From assembly GCF_004341365.1 (NCBI RefSeq), contig NZ_SLXH01000026.1:1-64000 (forward strand): 64,000 bases of DNA. The letters run 5' to 3'. A program made the position numbers and the translations under genes. This document shows, piece by piece, positions 60,472-64,000 of the stretch. Position 1 is the stretch's first letter, and every line of letters begins with the position of its first letter. The stretch comes from Simplicispira metamorpha. Lineage in GTDB: Bacteria > Pseudomonadota > Gammaproteobacteria > Burkholderiales > Burkholderiaceae_C. Under the pieces are notes generated by a model, which did no database searches, was not told where the DNA came from, and was given only the letters and a program-made list of their open reading frames with translations.

Positions 60472-61332
60472 TCAAGCATCAAGCTCGCGATGGCGGCGCA
60501 GCGTCATCCAGCGGCTGCTGAAAGTTTCTGCCAGCCGCTCCACCAAATACACCGAGCGGTGCTGGCCTCCCGTACAGCCAATGGCGACGGTGACATAGCT
60601 GCGGTGGTTCTGGGCCAAAAACTCCAGCCAGTGGTTGAGAAATTGTTCGATATGGCTGCGCATTTGGCGCACTTCTGGTTGGTGTGCCAAATAGTCTGCA
60701 ACGGGTTGATCTAGTCCTGTCAAATCCTTCAGGGCTGGCTCATAGTGTGGATTGGGCAGCATGCGCACGTCAAAAACGTAGTCTGCATCGACCGGAATGC
60801 CGCGCTTGAATGCAAAAGACTGGAACACCAGCGTGAGTTGGTCTGGAGCGGATGACATCAGCCCCTTCACGTAGCTTTGCAGCTGTGAGGCCCGGATAGC
60901 GCTGGTGTCGATGACATGGGCTTGTTCGCGCAGGTCGGCCAGCAGTTCGCGCTCCAGCTCGATGACCTGTACCAGCGCGCGCCGTCCGTCGGTGAGATCG
61001 TCGTGGGAGAGGGGATGGCGCCTGCGTGTTTCAGAGAAGCGCCGCACCAGCGTATCCGTGGTGGCGTCCAGGAAAAGGGAATGCACGACGATGCCCTGGC
61101 TGCGCAAGCGCTCCAATTCTTGCGGTACCTGGGGCAAGGAGGTGGCGCTGCGCACATCCATGGCAATGGCAACTCTGTTGCCGTGGTGGCGGTGCTCCAG
61201 TGCCACAAAAGGCGCCAACAGCTCTGGTGGCAGGTTATCCACACAGTAATAGCCGGCATCCTCCAGGGCGCGCAAGGCGACGGATTTTCCCGAGCCCGAC
61301 ATCCCGGTAATCAAGGCAATTTCGAGTGTCAT
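60472..61332 (-). CDS. rapZ: RNase adapter protein RapZ
   Basis: 286 residues. Walker A GMSGSGKS at residues 10-17, [14 protein letters not shown], then C-terminal [17 protein letters not shown]-like and [17 protein letters not shown]. RapZ binds small RNA GlmZ and controls amino-sugar synthesis in enterics; in betaproteobacteria it is also linked to nitrogen-PTS genes. Its start overlaps the recN stop by 4 bp, so it is coupled to recN. Confidence 0.95.
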   Translation of the reverse strand: MTLEIALITGMSGSGKSVALRALEDAGYYCVDNLPPELLAPFVALEHRHHGNRVAIAMDVRSATSLPQVPQELERLRSQGIVVHSLFLDATTDTLVRRFSETRRRHPLSHDDLTDGRRALVQVIELERELLADLREQAHVIDTSAIRASQLQSYVKGLMSSAPDQLTLVFQSFAFKRGIPVDADYVFDVRMLPNPHYEPALKDLTGLDQPVADYLAHQPEVRQMRSHIEQFLNHWLEFLAQNHRSYVTVAIGCTGGQHRSVYLVERLAETFSSRWMTLRRHRELDA

Positions 61333-63008
61333 GGTTGCTGTTCTCCCTGCAGTGCAGCGTGTGCGGTGCCCAGCATTTCGCGGGCATGGGCCAGTGTGGT
61401 TTTGGACAGGCGCTGTCCGCCCAGCATGCGGGCTACTTCGGTCACGCGCTGCTCGCCTTGCACCACTTTCACGGTGCTGCTGGTGCCCGCACCCCCATGG
61501 TCTTTGGATACGACCAAGTGCTGGTGGGCCTGCGAAGCCACTTGTGGCAGGTGAGTCACGGCCAGCACCTGGCGATCCTGGCCCAACTGGCGCATCAGTC
61601 GGCCCACAGCGTCCGCGACAGCCCCGCCGACGCCAGAATCGACCTCGTCAAAGATCAGTGTGGATGCCGTGCCCAGTGCGCTGGTCGTCACAGCAATGGC
61701 CAGGGAGATGCGCGAGAGCTCGCCGCCGGAAGCAATTTTGCCAATCGGCTTGGGCGTGGCGTCGGGGTGGGCCGCTATCAGAAAAGTGACTTCATCCAGG
61801 CCATGGGCAGCAGGGTTGGCACTGGGAGCCAAAGCGACTTGAAACCGTCCACCCTGCATTCCCAGCACTTGCATGGCGTCGGTGATGGCTTGGGACAGGC
61901 GCGGCGCTGCTTGGGCGCGTGCCTGTGAAAGCTTGCGGGCTGCACGGTTGAATGTATCGGCTGCTTTCTTTTCCGTGGCCTCCAGACTGTCCAGGTCTGC
62001 GGCAGTGTTCAATACCTGCAACTCGTTTTTCCAGGACTGGAGCAAATGTGGAAGCTCCACGGGTGTGCGCTTGTAACGCCGTGCCAGGGTCAGCCACAAA
62101 GCCACCCGGGTATCCAACGCCGACAGGCTTTGCGGATCCAGATCCGCATGGCGCAGGTAGGCGTGCAATGAGCGCACCACTTCTTCGGCATGCGCCACGC
62201 TGGAGATCAGTGCGTCACTGAGGTTTTTGAATGCCGGTTCGAGGTGCTCTTGTGCCTGCAATTGCTCTTGCGCCCGGGACAGGCATGGCAGGGCGCCCGT
62301 TTCTTCTGCATCGAGCAGTTTCAATGCCTCTTGCGCTGCATCAAGCAAGGATTGGGCGTGGGTCAGTCGGGTGTGCTGGGCGTTGAGTTCTTCCCACTCG
62401 TCATCGCCGGGCGCGAGTTTTTCCACCTCTGCGATCTGCCATTGCAGTCGCTCGCGGTCACGTTGCAGGTGGTCTTGTGCGCTGCGTGCCTGGGTCAATG
62501 CCTTTTGTGCGGCGCGCCACTGCGCCCAGTGGCTGGCCACCTCATTCTGCATGGCAATGCCGGCGTAAGCGTCCAGTAGACCGCGCACTGCATCGGGGCG
62601 CGTCAGGCTTTGCCAGGCATGTTGTCCGTGGATGTCCAGCAGGTGCTCGCCCACTGTGCGCAATTGGGTGGCAGTGGCAGGTACGCCATTGATCCATGCG
62701 CGGCTCTTGCCCTGCAAATCTACGGTGCGCCGCAGCAGCAGGTGTTCATCGGCAGTAAAACCTGCCTCTTGTAGCCATGGGTGCAGCAGTGCGGGGCAGT
62801 CAAACTCTGCACAGACATCGGTGCGCTGCGCGCCTTCGCGCACCACGGCACTGTCAGCACGCTCGCCCAGGGCCAGTTGCAAGGCGTCGATCAGGATGGA
62901 TTTGCCCGCCCCAGTCTCTCCAGTCAGTGCAGTGAAGCCAGGAGAAAGCTCCAGATCGAGTTGGTGAACAATCACGAAATCGCGCAGCGTGATGCTCTTG
63001 AGCGCCAT
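61329..63008 (-). CDS. recN: DNA repair protein RecN
   Basis: 559 residues, SMC-like ATPase. Walker A GETGAGKS at residues 30-37, long coiled-coil arms (about 160-370), then the signature [14 protein letters not shown] and Walker [14 protein letters not shown]. Acts in double-strand break repair with RecA. It is 2 bp downstream of nadK, with rapZ after it: nadK-recN-rapZ form one operon. Confidence 0.97.
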   Translation of the reverse strand: MALKSITLRDFVIVHQLDLELSPGFTALTGETGAGKSILIDALQLALGERADSAVVREGAQRTDVCAEFDCPALLHPWLQEAGFTADEHLLLRRTVDLQGKSRAWINGVPATATQLRTVGEHLLDIHGQHAWQSLTRPDAVRGLLDAYAGIAMQNEVASHWAQWRAAQKALTQARSAQDHLQRDRERLQWQIAEVEKLAPGDDEWEELNAQHTRLTHAQSLLDAAQEALKLLDAEETGALPCLSRAQEQLQAQEHLEPAFKNLSDALISSVAHAEEVVRSLHAYLRHADLDPQSLSALDTRVALWLTLARRYKRTPVELPHLLQSWKNELQVLNTAADLDSLEATEKKAADTFNRAARKLSQARAQAAPRLSQAITDAMQVLGMQGGRFQVALAPSANPAAHGLDEVTFLIAAHPDATPKPIGKIASGGELSRISLAIAVTTSALGTASTLIFDEVDSGVGGAVADAVGRLMRQLGQDRQVLAVTHLPQVASQAHQHLVVSKDHGGAGTSSTVKVVQGEQRVTEVARMLGGQRLSKTTLAHAREMLGTAHAALQGEQQP

Positions 63009-63010
63009 CG

Positions 63011-63907
63011 TCAGGAGCCCCCTTCGTTCCAGCGCAGTTTTTTCCGCAAGGTATCGAAATAACTCCAGCCACAGGGGTGCAGAAAACGCACGCAGTATTC
63101 TGAGCGCTTGACCAGAATGCGGTCGCCATGCAGCAGCGAGGCCAGCGATTGCATATCAAAATTGGCACTGGCATCGCGACCGCTCACGATTTCAATGGCG
63201 ATCTCGGTGATGTCCGCCAAAACAATCGGGCGGTTGGACAGAGTGTGTGGGGCAATTGGCACCAGCACCCAGCCCGGAATGGAGGGGTGCAGCATGGGCC
63301 CGCCCGCCGATAGGGCGTAGGCGGTGGAGCCGGTCGGGGAAGCAATGATCAGGCCGTCAGCCCGCTGGTTGGCAACAAAACGACCGTCCACTTCAACCCG
63401 CAACTCCACCATGCCGGAGGTTGCGCCGCGGTTAACCACCACATCGTTCATGGCAAAAGCGTCAAAGACGCACACCCCATCGCGTATGACGCGTGCATGC
63501 ATCAGTGGGCGGTGGTCTTCTTCAAACTGACCATGCAAAATGGGCGTCAGTGTTGCCTGGTAGTTGTTCAGCGGAATATCAGTGACGAAGCCAAGGCGCC
63601 CTTGGTTGATGCCCACCAGCGGAATGCCGTAGGGAGCCAACTGGCGACCAATGCTCAGCATGGTTCCATCACCGCCTACTACCAAACCCAGGTCGCACCG
63701 TTCGCCAATGCCAGCGGCGTCCAGCGCCGCATACTGCGTCAATCCGGTGTGCAGGGCAGTTTGTGCCTCCAGTGCGACAGAGCAACCTTGGTCAACGAGA
63801 AACTGGGCAATGCTTTCCAGATCCTTGCGAACATTTTCTGCCATGGCCTCAGAAACAGGGCTCTGGTATTTTCCGATCAGAGCAACGTGTTGAAAACTAA
63901 GCTTCAT
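63011..63907 (-). CDS. nadK: NAD kinase
   Basis: 298 residues. The catalytic [11 protein letters not shown] is near residue 75; [12 protein letters not shown] near residue 150 and the glycine-rich [16 protein letters not shown] near residue 190 bind NAD. Makes NADP from NAD and ATP. First gene of the nadK-recN-rapZ unit, divergent from hrcA with 28 bp between starts, the common arrangement in betaproteobacteria. Confidence 0.97.
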   Translation of the reverse strand: MKLSFQHVALIGKYQSPVSEAMAENVRKDLESIAQFLVDQGCSVALEAQTALHTGLTQYAALDAAGIGERCDLGLVVGGDGTMLSIGRQLAPYGIPLVGINQGRLGFVTDIPLNNYQATLTPILHGQFEEDHRPLMHARVIRDGVCVFDAFAMNDVVVNRGATSGMVELRVEVDGRFVANQRADGLIIASPTGSTAYALSAGGPMLHPSIPGWVLVPIAPHTLSNRPIVLADITEIAIEIVSGRDASANFDMQSLASLLHGDRILVKRSEYCVRFLHPCGWSYFDTLRKKLRWNEGGS

Positions 63908-63935
63908 GGCGAAATTACATCACTAAAATCGTGAC

Positions 63936-64000
63936 ATGCTCGATGAACGTTCCAAGTTGTTGCTCAAAGCGCTGGTCGAGCGCTATATTGAAGACGGGCA
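63936..64000 (+). CDS. hrcA: Heat-inducible transcription repressor HrcA, N-terminal fragment
   Basis: The window ends inside the gene; 21 complete codons are seen, MLDERSKLLLKALVERYIED, the winged-helix start of HrcA. HrcA represses groE and dnaK operons by binding CIRCE. The divergent position to nadK supports the call. A TAAAAT box (63924-63929) lies only 6 bp before the ATG, without a clear -35 or ribosome binding site, hinting at a leaderless transcript. Confidence 0.85.
   Translation, partial: MLDERSKLLLKALVERYIEDG

Overview
The window is a GC-rich chromosomal segment, probably from the Comamonadaceae (Burkholderiales, Betaproteobacteria; Acidovorax-like). The evidence is: orphan Bug-type periplasmic receptors of the tripartite tricarboxylate family; the housekeeping order lolB-ispE-tRNA-Gln-prs-rplY-pth; the aspS/nudB/clsB block; and ten copies of a dispersed repeat built around TAGCTGCTAGCGC, which I associate with this family from memory. 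Species cannot be fixed from the sequence alone.

Layout. 1-6.8 kb: the tail of a sodium:solute symporter, then fmdB-like, DUF502 and aspS, a terminator, an inserted Mrr restriction endonuclease, and the nudB, EEP-phosphatase and clsB genes. 6.9-12.9 kb: folE directly followed by a BLUF photoreceptor, a DUF429-like protein, a tiny secreted protein, a LysE exporter, a large exported metallophosphoesterase and a histidine phosphatase. 13.1-36 kb: a large acyl-CoA catabolic region. It holds an AMACR-like CaiB protein, four orphan Bug receptors, one AraC regulator, an SCP-x-type thiolase, a two-piece MaoC hydratase, three SDRs, two acyl-CoA dehydrogenases, three acyl-CoA ligases, an enoyl-CoA hydratase, two PaaI thioesterases and a DUF35/Ltp2-type fusion. 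36-37.2 kb: a zeta-toxin-like kinase with small coupled ORFs and a broken type III methyltransferase. 37.4-44.1 kb: a LysR-regulated itaconate-type operon. 44-50 kb: a dipeptide-type ABC importer. 50.3-64 kb: housekeeping genes (ferredoxin, pth, rplY, prs, tRNA-Gln, ispE, lolB, a TPR protein, mutM, a dynamin-like GTPase, mutY, rapZ, recN, nadK, start of hrcA).

How the parts fit. The enzymes of 13-33 kb together resemble the peroxisomal branched-chain beta-oxidation set: ligase, 2-methylacyl-CoA racemase, LCAD-like dehydrogenase, MaoC hydratase, HSD17B4-like dehydrogenase, SCP-x thiolase and DECR2-like reductase. An aldolase-like DUF35/thiolase protein is added. This suggests breakdown of a branched, isoprenoid, steroid-side-chain or 2-arylalkanoate-like acid; the substrate is not identifiable. 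Two promoters in this region carry the same operator-like layout, GCCAATC...ATTGGCG with a 49-bp register to the -10 box, and a third in front of another Bug gene is a weaker match. The AraC regulator encoded between the first two is the obvious candidate binder, and this is the most original observation here.

The 38-44 kb operon has the itaconate degradation gene set known from Pseudomonas and Yersinia: hydratase, CoA-transferase and citramalyl-CoA lyase, with an acyl-CoA dehydrogenase and an MmgE/PrpD protein. No CRISPR array, rRNA, insertion sequence or prophage was seen.
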